Source: Foliamicus sp963666765 (GTDB lineage Bacteria > Pseudomonadota > Gammaproteobacteria > Steroidobacterales > Foliamicaceae). Taken from it: 64,000 nucleotides of DNA. The notes below the pieces were generated by a model. That model ran no database searches. It was not told the origin of the DNA and was given only the letters and a program-made list of their open reading frames with translations. Both the position numbers and the translations under genes were made by a program. Shown piece after piece: positions 23,926-33,035 of the stretch. The stretch lies in the NCBI GenBank assembly GCA_963666765.1, contig OY762933.1:1736001-1800000 (forward strand). The letters are read 5' to 3'. Positions within the stretch are counted from its first letter, which is position 1. The number at the start of each line of letters is the position of its first letter.

Positions 23926-23955
23926 ATCATCTCACAAGGACTTCGAGACTGTCAA
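23926..23955 (-). promoter_or_regulatory. Sigma-70-like promoter for tRNA-Tyr-Gly-Thr-tuf
   Basis: The minus strand has a perfect TTGACA -35 box, an 18-base spacer and a GATGAT -10 box, about 17 bases before the 5' end of tRNA-Tyr. A perfect 13-base palindrome (GGACGTAACGTCC, 23912-23924) covers the expected transcription start. Promoter position and quality fit a strongly expressed tRNA-tuf transcript. Confidence 0.65.
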
Positions 23956-23991
23956 CCCGTGATTACGAGCGCTTACCTGTTGTTTTCCGCC

Positions 23992-24013
23992 CGGATTCGG
24001 GCGCGCGAATCCG
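23992..24013. promoter_or_regulatory. Inverted repeat before the RND efflux genes
   Basis: An 8-bp perfect inverted repeat (CGGATTCG, 6-base spacer, CGAATCCG) stands about 55 bases before the adaptor gene, in the divergent space between the tRNA operon and the efflux pair. Its geometry fits a dimeric repressor operator. No regulator gene is adjacent, so the assignment is only a suggestion. Confidence 0.35.
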
Positions 24014-24067
24014 CATGACGGCAGCCGCCGAATTTTGCCCTGTGGATATGGTGGAAAATAAGCCCCC

Positions 24068-25186
24068 ATGCGACGCGTAACCCTTCCGCTGCTGATCGCG
24101 CTGATCACGGCCGGCCTCATCTCGCTGCTGGTGATCACGCGCCCCAGCATGGCGCCGGTCGAGCAGGCGGAAATCCGCTGGCCGGTGCGGGTCGCTAGCG
24201 CGCGCTTCCAGGACCTGCGGCCGGTGCTCAAGCTGTACGGCGAAGTCGTTGCCGGGCGCGAGAGCGAGCTTCGGGCCCTAGCGCCGGGGCCGATCTCCGA
24301 GGTGGGCGAGAACTTCCGGGAAGGCGCCAGGGTAGCGGAGGGCGAGCTGCTGCTCAGGGTGGACCCGTTCGACTACGAGATTGCGCTGGCGGAGCAGCGC
24401 GCCGCCGCTGCCGAAGCCGAAGCGCAACTGCGCCTGAAGGAGCAGGACATAGAGCGTATCGCGGCGCTGTTCGCCGAGGGCAACGTCTCGGCCCAGCAGC
24501 GCGACACCGCGGTGCTGGAACTGGACATGGCGCGGGCGGCCCTGGAGCGCAGCCAGGCGGCCGCGCGGCGGGCGGAGCGGGATCTGAAGGACACCCGGCT
24601 GGTGGCGCCGTACGAAGGCGTCCTGGTGGACGTAAGCGCCAACCTGGGCAAACAGTTGTCCATCTCCGACCGTGTGGCCCGCATCGTCGACCCGGCTTCG
24701 CTGGAGGTGGGGTTCCCCCTTTCCAACGAGCAGTACGGAAGGCTGATGTCCGAGGGAAGCCTGATGGGGCGGCCGGCGCGGATCTACTGGAAGGTCGGCG
24801 AGGTGGAACTGGAATTCCCCGCGAGCATCGAACGGCTGGGCGGCGAAATCTCCGCGGCCAGCGGCGGCGTGCGCGTGTTCGCGGAACTGCTCGACACTTC
24901 GATCGACACGCCGCTTCGGCCCGGCGCCTTCGTGCGCATAGAGCTTGAAGACCGGCTCTTTCCGCGGGTCGCGTCGATCCCGGAGACCGCCCTGTACGGC
25001 GAGGACCAGGTGTTCGTGGTCGAGAACGGCCGGCTGCGCGCGCGCAGCGTAGAGCTGCACGGCTACGACGGAGAAATGATCCTGCTGGGCAAGGCGCTGG
25101 AGAACCCACTCATGGACGGCGAGCAGGTGGTGATCACGCAACTCCGGGAAGCGGGCGAGAACGCCCGCGCGGTAATCGTCGAGTAG
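24068..25186 (+). CDS. RND efflux periplasmic adaptor (membrane fusion protein)
   Basis: The 372-residue protein has an N-terminal membrane anchor (about 5-25), a split lipoyl/barrel-sandwich domain (VVAGRESELRALAPGPISEV, then LVAPYEGVLVDVSANLGKQL), a coiled-coil hairpin of about 70 residues between them rich in Ala, Glu and Arg, and a beta-barrel and membrane-proximal region. It is of the AcrA/MexA type that links an inner-membrane RND pump to an outer-membrane channel. The RND gene follows after 16 bases. No outer-membrane factor gene is near, so a TolC-like protein from elsewhere would be needed. Confidence 0.9.
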   Translation: MRRVTLPLLIALITAGLISLLVITRPSMAPVEQAEIRWPVRVASARFQDLRPVLKLYGEVVAGRESELRALAPGPISEVGENFREGARVAEGELLLRVDPFDYEIALAEQRAAAAEAEAQLRLKEQDIERIAALFAEGNVSAQQRDTAVLELDMARAALERSQAAARRAERDLKDTRLVAPYEGVLVDVSANLGKQLSISDRVARIVDPASLEVGFPLSNEQYGRLMSEGSLMGRPARIYWKVGEVELEFPASIERLGGEISAASGGVRVFAELLDTSIDTPLRPGAFVRIELEDRLFPRVASIPETALYGEDQVFVVENGRLRARSVELHGYDGEMILLGKALENPLMDGEQVVITQLREAGENARAVIVE

Positions 25187-25202
25187 AAGGCGCCGACCGT
25201 AT

Positions 25203-28200
25203 ATGGCCGCCAACCGCATCCTCGTTTTCTTCGCCCGCCACAAGGTGGCCGGCAACCTGCTGATGGCGCTGATGATCCTGTTCGGGTTGCTGGGACTGGG
25301 TCAGCTCAACCGCCAGCTCATGCCCGACTTCACGCTGGAGCAGATCCAGGTCGACATCACCTGGGTCGGCGCCAGCACCCAGGACATCGAATCGAACGTG
25401 ATCGAGCCCCTGGAAAGGGAATTCATGCGAGTGGACAACCTGGACAGGGTGAACGCCACGTCCTTCGAGGGACGCGCCGTGCTGCTGCTCGAATTCGATT
25501 TCGGCAGCAACATGGCCAAGGCGCTCACCGACACGCAGTCGGCGGTGGCGCGGGTGGCGACGTTCCCGCAGGAGATGGAGCGGCCCGTGGTGCGCCTGCT
25601 GGATCCGACCGAGGTCATTTGCAATGTCGAGATTTCCGGCCCCTTCACCGAGAGCGCGCTGAAGGCGTACGCCTGGGAAATCCGCACTGCGCTGTTGCAG
25701 CGCGGCGTCAGCTCGATCCGCATGAGCGGCCTGCGCAAGAGCGAACTGCGGGTGGAAGTGCCCGCGGAAACCCTGCGGAGGCTTGATCTTACGCTGGACG
25801 ACGTTGCCCAGCGCATCGCACGGTCCAGCCTCGACCTTCCCGGCGGGACCCTGGAAACAGACAACATCTCGCGCCAGATCCGCAGCGAGCGGCGGGCGCG
25901 CACGGCGGCCGAACTAGGGGAACTGGAGGTCCTTTCCAACGAGTCCGGCGAGCGGCTGCAACTGAAGGACATCGCGCGGATACACGAGACCGCGGCCGAC
26001 GGCGAAGTGGCCCGGCAGGTCGGCGAGCATGCCTCGATCAACCTGAACGTGAGGCGCAGCCGCGGCGTGGATTCGATGCTGGCGCAGCAGTGGGTCGAGG
26101 CATACCTGGAGGAGTTCCGCGCAAGCGCCCCAACCAGCCTGCGGGTGGAAACGTTCGACGTTCTCGCCGACCAGGTGACCCAGCGCGTCGACATGCTGCT
26201 GGTGAACGGCGCCGGCGGACTGATGCTGGTGCTGGCGGTCCTCTACCTGTTCCTCGGCGGGCGGCCGGCGTTCTGGGTTGCGGTGGGCATCCCCATTTCC
26301 TTCCTCGCGGCGATGGCGGGCATGGCGGCAATCGGGCTCAGCCTCAACATGATCAGCATGTTCGCGCTGATCATGGGCATCGGCATCATCGTGGACGACG
26401 CCATCGTGGTTTCCGAACACGCCGGCACGCTCTACGACTCGGGCGTGCCGGGAGGCGAGGCGGCCGAGCGTGCGGCGCGGATCATGCTGCCCCCGGTCCT
26501 GGCCGCGTCGCTCACCACGCTGGCGGCATTCCTTCCCATACTGATGGTCCAGGAGGAAGTGGGCAGCGTCATCAAGGACCTGCCGCTCACGCTGAGCCTG
26601 GTGATTGCGGCCAGCCTGGTGGAGTGCTTCCTGATTCTGCCCATGCATCTGCGCTCCGCGTTGAAAAAGCAGGGCGAACCGGCCCGCTGGCGCGTGCGCT
26701 TCGACGAGGGTTTCGCGCGATTCCGCCAGGGAGCGTTCACCGGGATGCTCAGGGCCGCCCTGCGAAACCGCTACGCGAGCGTCACCACGGCCTTGTGCCT
26801 GTTTCTGCTATCCATCACCCTGATGGGTACCGGCAGGGTGGGCTTCGACTTTTTCCCGGCGCCGGAATCCGACCTGGTGTTCGCCAATTTCGCCTTTACG
26901 CCCGGGGCGCCCCGGCGCGACTCCGAGTTCATGGTGGCCGAGCTCGGCCGCTCGTCGCGCGCCGCCGAGCGCAACCTGGGTTATGCGCCGGGCGAACTGA
27001 TCGCCTTCGGCGTGGGCTCGGTGGCCACGCGCGATCCCGGCGTGGGAAACGCGCCCCTGGAGGTCAGCGCCGACCACCTGGGCGTCTATACGCTGGAACT
27101 GGCGCCCGGCGATACCCGTGCGGTGCGCAACGAGGAATTCATCGAGGCCTGGAAGCGCGAGTCGACGCGCTCGCCCGGCGTGGAGAAACTCATCTTCTTT
27201 TCCCGGCAAGTGGCGGGGCCGCCGGGTAATGACGTGGAACTGAGCCTTTCCGGCGCCGGCCTGGAGGACATGAAAGCGGCCGCCGTATACGCGGCCCGAT
27301 GGCTGCAGGCGGTACCGGGCGTGGACTCGGTGGACGACGATCTGCCACGCGGCAAGCAGGAGATCCTGCTGGAAATCACGCCGGCCGGAGAGGCCATGGG
27401 ATTCAGCGCTTCGGAAGTCGCGCGCCAGGTGCGCAACGCCTACGAGGGCGCGCTGGCCGACCGGGTCCCGCGCGACGAGGAAGAACTTCGGGTGCTGGTG
27501 AAGCTGCCGGAGGCGGGGCCGGGCGAGGCGGGCCTGCGCAGTCTTTACCTGCGTTCCCGCTCGGGCGTGGAGGCGCCGCTGACCGAAATCGTGGACCTGC
27601 GCCAGCGGGTGGGTTTCGCGCAGATCCGGCGCACCGACGGAGTGCGCCAGGTCACGGTGTCGGCGGACATCAATCCGACCATGACCACCAGCGGGCAAGT
27701 GATTCGCGCCATGCAGGAACAGGGCATCATGCGCACGATACGGGAGCGATACGGCGTCAGCATCAGTTTCCTGGGGCGTGCCGAACAGCAGCAGATGGCG
27801 CTGGCGGATTTCCGCATGGCGGCGATCGTCGCCCTGGGCAGCATGTACATCGTGCTGGCCTGGGTGTTCGCACGCTACGCCACGCCGCTGGTGGTGATGA
27901 GCGTGATTCCGTTCGGGCTGGTGGGGGCGATCCTGGGCCACCTGGCCTTCGGCTTCAACCTGAGCATGTTCAGCCTGGTTGCGCTGCTGGGGCTGGCGGG
28001 CGTGCTGGTGAACGACTCCATCATCCTGGTCTCGGCGGTGCAGCGCCACCGGGAAGAGGGCGAACCGCTCATGGACGCGCTGCTGCATGGGGCGCAGGAT
28101 CGGCTTCGGCCGGTGCTGATGACCAGCATGACCACGATCGTGGGCGTTACGCCCATCCTTTTCGAAGGCAGCCTGCAGGCGCAACTGGTGCAGCCGCTGG

Positions 28201-28349
28201 CGATCACGCTGGTGTTCGGGCTGATGCTGGCGCCGGCGCTGGTGCTGGTGTACGTGCCCTGCGTGATGGCGATCGGCGGCGACCTGCGCCGGAGCCTGCG
28301 CGCGCGCCTCGGAAATCCGGCGCATGCTGATCGGCCGCAAACTGTTTGA
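25203..28349 (+). CDS. RND-family efflux transporter permease
   Basis: The 1048-residue inner-membrane proton antiporter has the RND layout: a first transmembrane helix near 15-35, two large periplasmic loops, and helix clusters at about 330-480 and 850-1020. The paired acidic residues of transmembrane helix 4 are present (GIIVDDAIVVSEH). The lysine of AcrB helix 10 appears replaced by Asn in VLVNDSIILVSAV, a variant common in other RND subgroups. The substrate cannot be told. It is co-transcribed with the adaptor before it. Confidence 0.93.
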   Translation: MAANRILVFFARHKVAGNLLMALMILFGLLGLGQLNRQLMPDFTLEQIQVDITWVGASTQDIESNVIEPLEREFMRVDNLDRVNATSFEGRAVLLLEFDFGSNMAKALTDTQSAVARVATFPQEMERPVVRLLDPTEVICNVEISGPFTESALKAYAWEIRTALLQRGVSSIRMSGLRKSELRVEVPAETLRRLDLTLDDVAQRIARSSLDLPGGTLETDNISRQIRSERRARTAAELGELEVLSNESGERLQLKDIARIHETAADGEVARQVGEHASINLNVRRSRGVDSMLAQQWVEAYLEEFRASAPTSLRVETFDVLADQVTQRVDMLLVNGAGGLMLVLAVLYLFLGGRPAFWVAVGIPISFLAAMAGMAAIGLSLNMISMFALIMGIGIIVDDAIVVSEHAGTLYDSGVPGGEAAERAARIMLPPVLAASLTTLAAFLPILMVQEEVGSVIKDLPLTLSLVIAASLVECFLILPMHLRSALKKQGEPARWRVRFDEGFARFRQGAFTGMLRAALRNRYASVTTALCLFLLSITLMGTGRVGFDFFPAPESDLVFANFAFTPGAPRRDSEFMVAELGRSSRAAERNLGYAPGELIAFGVGSVATRDPGVGNAPLEVSADHLGVYTLELAPGDTRAVRNEEFIEAWKRESTRSPGVEKLIFFSRQVAGPPGNDVELSLSGAGLEDMKAAAVYAARWLQAVPGVDSVDDDLPRGKQEILLEITPAGEAMGFSASEVARQVRNAYEGALADRVPRDEEELRVLVKLPEAGPGEAGLRSLYLRSRSGVEAPLTEIVDLRQRVGFAQIRRTDGVRQVTVSADINPTMTTSGQVIRAMQEQGIMRTIRERYGVSISFLGRAEQQQMALADFRMAAIVALGSMYIVLAWVFARYATPLVVMSVIPFGLVGAILGHLAFGFNLSMFSLVALLGLAGVLVNDSIILVSAVQRHREEGEPLMDALLHGAQDRLRPVLMTSMTTIVGVTPILFEGSLQAQLVQPLAITLVFGLMLAPALVLVYVPCVMAIGGDLRRSLRARLGNPAHADRPQTV

Positions 28350-28392
28350 ACGCAACGCCTGACGCGCCATTTCACAGGAAGACGCCGCCATA

Positions 28393-28490
28393 GCCGTTCA
28401 TCGCCCCCCTTCTTCCGGGAGTGTTGGAGCCAGGATGGCGGAACCAAGCCAGGGATGGCGCCTCCCGGAAGAAGGGGGGCGATGAACGGC
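28393..28490. repeat. Long perfect hairpin after the RND gene
   Basis: Perfect 29-base arms (28393-28421 and 28462-28490) enclose a 40-base loop containing GGAGCCAGGATGGCGGAAC and AGCCAGGGATGGCG. The arms differ from those near 14.8 kb except for the inner CTTCCGGGAG, but the loop words are shared. It sits between convergent genes and may terminate in both directions. Confidence 0.9.
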
Positions 28491-28523
28491 GAGATCGAAG
28501 CGCCCGCGCACGCCAAAGCTGTA

Positions 28524-28541
28524 GAGGGCGGGACCGCCCTC
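28524..28541. terminator. Short hairpin between convergent genes
   Basis: A perfect 8-bp stem (GAGGGCGG / CCGCCCTC) with a 2-base spacer lies 22 bases past the end of the Rieske gene and follows the long hairpin on the other side. A short TACAGCTTT follows on the minus strand. It is a plausible terminator of the Rieske transcript. Confidence 0.45.
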
Positions 28542-28562
28542 GTTCCCGGAGGCCCGGAGGGG

Positions 28563-29738
28563 TCAGGCGCCGACGGCGCGCAGCGGCTGTGCGGTGGGTT
28601 TGGGTTCCACCAGCGGCACCGGGTCCAGCACCCAGGCCTGCGACTTGCGCCGCGCCGGCGACGGAATGGCATAAACGACATTGCGTTTTGCCCGCATCCG
28701 CTTGAGTTCGTCGGCGTCGATGCGCCAGCCCTTGTCGTCCCATTGCTCCAGGCGCTCGCGGTAGAGCCAGATCACCTTGTCGGCCGGCATCAGCAACTCG
28801 CGGGTGCTGCGTTCGGCAGGCGTGCACACCGGGTCGAGCCCCTCGACCACGGGGCGGTCCTGCTCGGCGATGGCAAAGTTCCGCTTGTCCATCGTGTTGT
28901 CAGCCACCTTCAGAAGCCACTTGTTCCTGGGAATCATGCAGTTGCGCATGGACACCAGGAAGGTGTGCAGATGGTGCTCGTCCACCGGAGTCTCCCAGAC
29001 GTACTGGTGGAACCACTTGGTGGGCGTGAGATGGATGTAGGTGTACAAGCCGTTCGGACCGTGATGGCCCGAGCCCGCGTCCAGCGGACCGTCGTAATTG
29101 CGGATCCTTTTCATTAGCCAGTTCTTCAGCGGCGGCGACTGGAAGGTGTGCATGAAGGCGAAGCCATAGTCGTGATGCTCGATGCGCAAATCGTGGACCT
29201 TGTATTCCGCGCGCTCGCCCGAGTAGCCGTGGGTGGGATGCACGAATTCGTTGTGGGCCGGATCCAGGCCGTTCTCCACGGCGCGCTCGTAATTGGCGTT
29301 CCAGTGGTAGTCCATGGTGTTGGCCCGCCAGTTTTCCTTGCCCCACTCGGAAATCGGCATGATTGGAGGGCGCTCTTCCTCCGGCAGGTCGCCCAGGAAC
29401 ACGAAAATCAGGCCGTAGCGCTCCTCGGTGGGATAGCCGTCCACCTGGCCCCGCGGCGGTACTTTCTTGCGCCCCTCGGGACCGAGCGAGGGGATGCTTA
29501 CGCAGCGTCCGCTGCCCTCGTACTGCCAGCCGTGATACGGGCACTGCACGCAGTCGCCCATCACCTTGCCGCCGGACAGCGCCGCCCCGCGGTGGATGCA
29601 GGTGTCGCTCAGGCAATGCGCCTTGCCCTTTGAATCGCGGAACAAGACGAACTCGTGACTCAACATGCGCACGCGAAGCGGCTTGTCGGCGGTGAGCTTC
29701 TCCGACCGCTCCGCGGCGTACCAGAAATTGATATACAT
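28563..29738 (-). CDS. Rieske non-haem iron oxygenase (alpha-subunit type)
   Basis: The 391-residue protein binds a Rieske [2Fe-2S] cluster with C47/H49 (CIHRG) and C66/H69 (CPYHGW). It carries the mononuclear-iron motif ENGLDPAHNEFVHPTH, with bridging Asp159 and ligands His162 and His167. It should be an electron-fed mono- or dioxygenase acting on an aromatic, sterol-like or other organic substrate, which the sequence does not reveal. I chose the ATG preceded by GAGGAGG. No ferredoxin or reductase gene is adjacent, so electrons must come from another locus. Confidence 0.9.
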   Translation of the reverse strand: MYINFWYAAERSEKLTADKPLRVRMLSHEFVLFRDSKGKAHCLSDTCIHRGAALSGGKVMGDCVQCPYHGWQYEGSGRCVSIPSLGPEGRKKVPPRGQVDGYPTEERYGLIFVFLGDLPEEERPPIMPISEWGKENWRANTMDYHWNANYERAVENGLDPAHNEFVHPTHGYSGERAEYKVHDLRIEHHDYGFAFMHTFQSPPLKNWLMKRIRNYDGPLDAGSGHHGPNGLYTYIHLTPTKWFHQYVWETPVDEHHLHTFLVSMRNCMIPRNKWLLKVADNTMDKRNFAIAEQDRPVVEGLDPVCTPAERSTRELLMPADKVIWLYRERLEQWDDKGWRIDADELKRMRAKRNVVYAIPSPARRKSQAWVLDPVPLVEPKPTAQPLRAVGA

Positions 29739-29898
29739 AATCTGCCTCCTCGAAGAAGGGCGGGTATCCGATTGTAGCGCAGCCCGCGCGTTGTGAAATT
29801 CGCCCTGTTTCCGGATTTCGGATTCAACGGGCCAATGCCCCCGCGACCCTCCCGTTCCGCCGTGTACAAGCCGGCGGGATTCTGGTACGGTGCGGTCC

Positions 29899-31110
29899 AT
29901 GAACAGGCTTGTCCTGCAGCGCAACGTGCAGTTTCTCTACGAGGAGCAACTCGCGCGCATGGAGGCGCGGTCGCTGGGATGCGAAGATTGGGACCGCGAC
30001 GGGGACAATCCCTGGGAGGTCGACGTCCGGGCTGACGGTTGCGCGGCCGAGGTGCTGAACCGCTCGGCCTACGCGGGCACTCTGGACGGGCAGCCGACGG
30101 TGTATGCGGAACTCATTCGCCCCCGATACCAGGGTGGCGAGTTCAACCGGACGCGATCGGTCAACCAGTACCTGACGCACTGGATATATCCCTACCAGGG
30201 AAAATTCCATCCGCAGATGGCGCGTGCGCTGCTCAATATTGCCGGCGCGCGCGAGGGTTCGCTGGTGCTGGATCCCTACCTGGGCAGCGGCACGACCGCG
30301 CTGGAGGCCGCGCTGTTGGGGATGCGCTGCATCGGCATCGACATGTCGCCGCTGTGCGTGCTGCTGACCCGCGTGAAGATCGACTCGGCGGGGGCCGTCG
30401 AAGCCATACGCGGCCGGGTCGAGGCCCTGCTCGAGGGGACGGAGCTGGACCCGGAAAACGCCGGCGCCGACGAACATGACAATCCGCGCGTCGCGGACTT
30501 CGTCCGGATCGCCCGCATGGTGGCCCTGAGCGACGTATCGCGGCGGCGGCGCGACGGCCGGGCGGCATTTCGGAAGAACCTCAAGGCCATGCTGCAGTCC
30601 GTCGAGGCCCATGCCGAGGCCTTGAGCCGCTTCGGAATCAGCCCCGGGGCGGCGTCCATCTTGCGGGGCGACGCGCGGGACCTAGCGGCGGCCGCTGTCG
30701 GCGATTCGACGGTCGATGCGGTGGTGACCTCGCCCCCCTACTCCATCGCGCTGGATTACGTGAAGAACGACGAGCACGCGCTCAAGGCGCTGGGCGTCGA
30801 TCTGCCGGAGCTGCGCGCGGAAATGACCGGCGTGCGTGGACGGGGCGCGAAGGAAAAGCTGGCGCTGTACAACCGCGACATGCAGCGGATGTTCAGGGAG
30901 GTGGCGCGGGTGCTGAAGCCGGGAGCGAGGGCGGTATTCGTGATCGGCAACGCCACGGTGGACCGCAGCGAATACACGACCACGGAACAGATGAGCGAGT
31001 GGGCCGTCAGGGCCGGAATGGAACGGGAACGGGAAATCCCCAAGATCGTTTTCGGGCTCTATAACGTGATGCGGGACGAGAAGATCCTGATTTTCCGCAA
31101 GCCGGGCTGA
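29899..31110 (+). CDS. Solitary DNA methyltransferase-like protein
   Basis: The 403-residue product has an N-terminal segment with IYPYQGKFHPQMARALL, the SAM-binding motif LDPYLGSGTTALEAALLG (about 124-141) and the catalytic-type motif VVTSPPYSIALDY (about 275-287). TSPPY is typical of N4-cytosine DNA methylases, though RNA methylases of the TRM11 class share the fold. The ATG was chosen over a GTG three codons earlier. No restriction gene or specificity subunit is nearby. It is divergent from the Rieske gene. Confidence 0.8.
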   Translation: MNRLVLQRNVQFLYEEQLARMEARSLGCEDWDRDGDNPWEVDVRADGCAAEVLNRSAYAGTLDGQPTVYAELIRPRYQGGEFNRTRSVNQYLTHWIYPYQGKFHPQMARALLNIAGAREGSLVLDPYLGSGTTALEAALLGMRCIGIDMSPLCVLLTRVKIDSAGAVEAIRGRVEALLEGTELDPENAGADEHDNPRVADFVRIARMVALSDVSRRRRDGRAAFRKNLKAMLQSVEAHAEALSRFGISPGAASILRGDARDLAAAAVGDSTVDAVVTSPPYSIALDYVKNDEHALKALGVDLPELRAEMTGVRGRGAKEKLALYNRDMQRMFREVARVLKPGARAVFVIGNATVDRSEYTTTEQMSEWAVRAGMEREREIPKIVFGLYNVMRDEKILIFRKPG

Positions 31111-31135
31111 ATCTCCGGCGCCCGCCCCGCGGCTG

Positions 31136-31831
31136 TCAGAAGTGGCCGGCCAGGAGCAGGATCAGCTGGCGGAACCAGCGGGTGACGGGAATGATGACGG
31201 TCTGGAATATGCTCCAGTTTCTTCCCAGCTGGGCCCCGAGCCAGGGCAGAACGAAGAACAGCGCCAGCAGGATGCCGAAACCGTGCCGCTCCAGGCGCGC
31301 CAGGGGCGCGGCCATCGAGTCGGGCAGCAGTCCCACGGCAACCCGGCCGCCGTCCAGCGGCGGCAGCGGCAGCATGTTGAACACGGCCAGCAGGACGTTG
31401 AAATAGATGGCCATGCGCAGCACGTCGGCCAGCCAGGCGTCCAGCCCGGAGAGGTACGGACCGCCGGCGGCGTGCAGCAGCAGGGCCGCGACCCAGGCCT
31501 GCAGCAGGTTGCACAGGGGCCCTGCGGCGGCGACCTTGACCATGTCCATACGCGGGTTGCGCAGGCGGTGAAAGGCCACCGGGACCGGCTTGGCGTAGCC
31601 GAACATGAAGCTGCCGCCGGACAGGGCCAGCAGAATCAGCGGCATGGCCACGGTGCCGACGGGGTCGATGTGCCGAAGCGGATTGATGGAAACGCGGCCC
31701 AGGCGCTTGGCCGTGTCGTCACCCAGCTTGAGCGCCGCGTAGCCGTGCGCGGCCTCGTGCAGCGTAATGGCCAGCAGCAGCGGGACGATCCAGACGGACA
31801 GGCCGTAGACGAGGTTTCCTAGAGAATCCAT
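31136..31831 (-). CDS. Site-2-protease-family membrane metalloprotease
   Basis: The 231-residue inner-membrane protein has the zinc motif HEAAH (25-29) in its first long transmembrane helix and the second-site motif NMLPLPPLDGG (about 152-162) with the third ligand Asp. There are about five or six membrane segments and no PDZ domain, so this is the compact M50 type rather than RseP. Members cut transmembrane segments of regulators or remnants; the substrate is unknown. It is convergent with the methyltransferase gene. Confidence 0.88.
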   Translation of the reverse strand: MDSLGNLVYGLSVWIVPLLLAITLHEAAHGYAALKLGDDTAKRLGRVSINPLRHIDPVGTVAMPLILLALSGGSFMFGYAKPVPVAFHRLRNPRMDMVKVAAAGPLCNLLQAWVAALLLHAAGGPYLSGLDAWLADVLRMAIYFNVLLAVFNMLPLPPLDGGRVAVGLLPDSMAAPLARLERHGFGILLALFFVLPWLGAQLGRNWSIFQTVIIPVTRWFRQLILLLAGHF

Positions 31832-31880
31832 TGTTCCGGGCGACTCCTTGGGCGCGTCCCTGCGCGAAGTCTAAACGGGT

Positions 31881-33035
31881 CTAGTCTTCCTTGAGCAGAT
31901 CGTCCATGGTCTTGAACCACTGATCGCTCTTGTAGCGGGGAAGCTCGTAGGCCCAGCCGCCCAGGGCGGCGTTCATTTCGCCGGCCCGCTCTTCGGCCGT
32001 GACGACCGGCTCCTCCGGCTCGGCGCCTTGGCCCGGGGAGGAGGAGGCGGTGGCCTCATCCGCGGCGCCGGCTGCCTCGCCCTCGCCGGCCGGCGATTCC
32101 GCCGGAAGATCGACCGGGCGGGCGGTGAACAGCACCCAGTAGCGCGGGTCGGCGTCTTCCGCGCCCGCATCCTCGCCGTTCTCCGGGCCCGCCGGCGGCT
32201 CTTCGCGCACGTCCAGCTCCAGTTCGAGCCCGTCAAAGGTCTCGTACCGGGCCAGCACCGCGCGCGCCAGCGCCGCCACGTCCGCCGCAGGGCGCACGTC
32301 ATTGGCTTCGACGTTGGCCAGCGCGCTGCCGATGCTGTTGGCCACGCTGCCATAGCTCAACTCTCTTCCCTCGGGGATGTCCCGGGGCGTGAAGTTGATG
32401 TCGCTGCGCTCCTCCCTGGCGATCTCGAGCCGGTCGCCGTCGCCGCGGTCCAGCGCGACCCGGAGCACGTCGCCGGAGCCCAGGTCGATGATGTCCCGGT
32501 CCACCCAGTCGCGCGTCTCGTCGGAAAGGCTCAGATCGGCGCTCACCATCCAGCTCTGGTCCTCGCCGGCGTTGCGGAGGTACACCATTCCGGCGCCCGC
32601 CCGGTGGCCCAGGATGAACCGGTCCTCCGGATGCCTGTCGCCGTAGCCGAGCTCAAGCAGGTAGCCGCCGGCATTCGGATCGCTTACGTCCTCGACGCCG
32701 ATGCGCGGATAGAACTCGGCCAAAGCGGTCTTCCTCTCCACCCGGCGGGCCGCGGACAGCGCCTGCAGGCTGCCTCGGAAGCGTTCGAAGTCCACCGGGT
32801 GCCCACCCTTCTCGGCCACGGCCCAGCCCTGGTCCGAGCGTTCGATGGTAGCTATCACCTCGCTGCCGGCGCCCGTCACGCGCAGGGACTGCAGCTCGGC
32901 CAGGCGCTCGGCCAGGCCCGGCGCGTGCAATACGCCGGTCGAGTCGTCCCCGGAGAAGTCCAGCCGCGCGAGGAGCACAATCGCGACCAGCGCGGCGCCG
33001 ACCGCGACCAGGATGACGAGCGAGCGCCGGGTCAC
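31881..33035 (-). CDS. DUF4340-type membrane-anchored protein of the Gld ABC cluster
   Basis: The 384-residue product has one N-terminal membrane helix (about 5-25) and a large exported domain, matching the DUF4340 proteins found beside GldFG-like exporters. Internal sequence such as GYLLELGYGDRHPEDRFILG and GMVYLRNAGEDQSWMV fits that family. An acidic Glu/Ala/Pro-rich stretch lies near 270-340. It overlaps the preceding gene by 4 bases (ATGA), so it is the last gene of the ABC operon. The function of the family is not known to me. Confidence 0.8.
   Translation of the reverse strand: MTRRSLVILVAVGAALVAIVLLARLDFSGDDSTGVLHAPGLAERLAELQSLRVTGAGSEVIATIERSDQGWAVAEKGGHPVDFERFRGSLQALSAARRVERKTALAEFYPRIGVEDVSDPNAGGYLLELGYGDRHPEDRFILGHRAGAGMVYLRNAGEDQSWMVSADLSLSDETRDWVDRDIIDLGSGDVLRVALDRGDGDRLEIAREERSDINFTPRDIPEGRELSYGSVANSIGSALANVEANDVRPAADVAALARAVLARYETFDGLELELDVREEPPAGPENGEDAGAEDADPRYWVLFTARPVDLPAESPAGEGEAAGAADEATASSSPGQGAEPEEPVVTAEERAGEMNAALGGWAYELPRYKSDQWFKTMDDLLKED

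Noticed and set aside
24060..28349. A complete tripartite efflux pump
   Set aside because: Only adaptor and RND permease are present; no TolC-like outer-membrane factor is encoded in the window.
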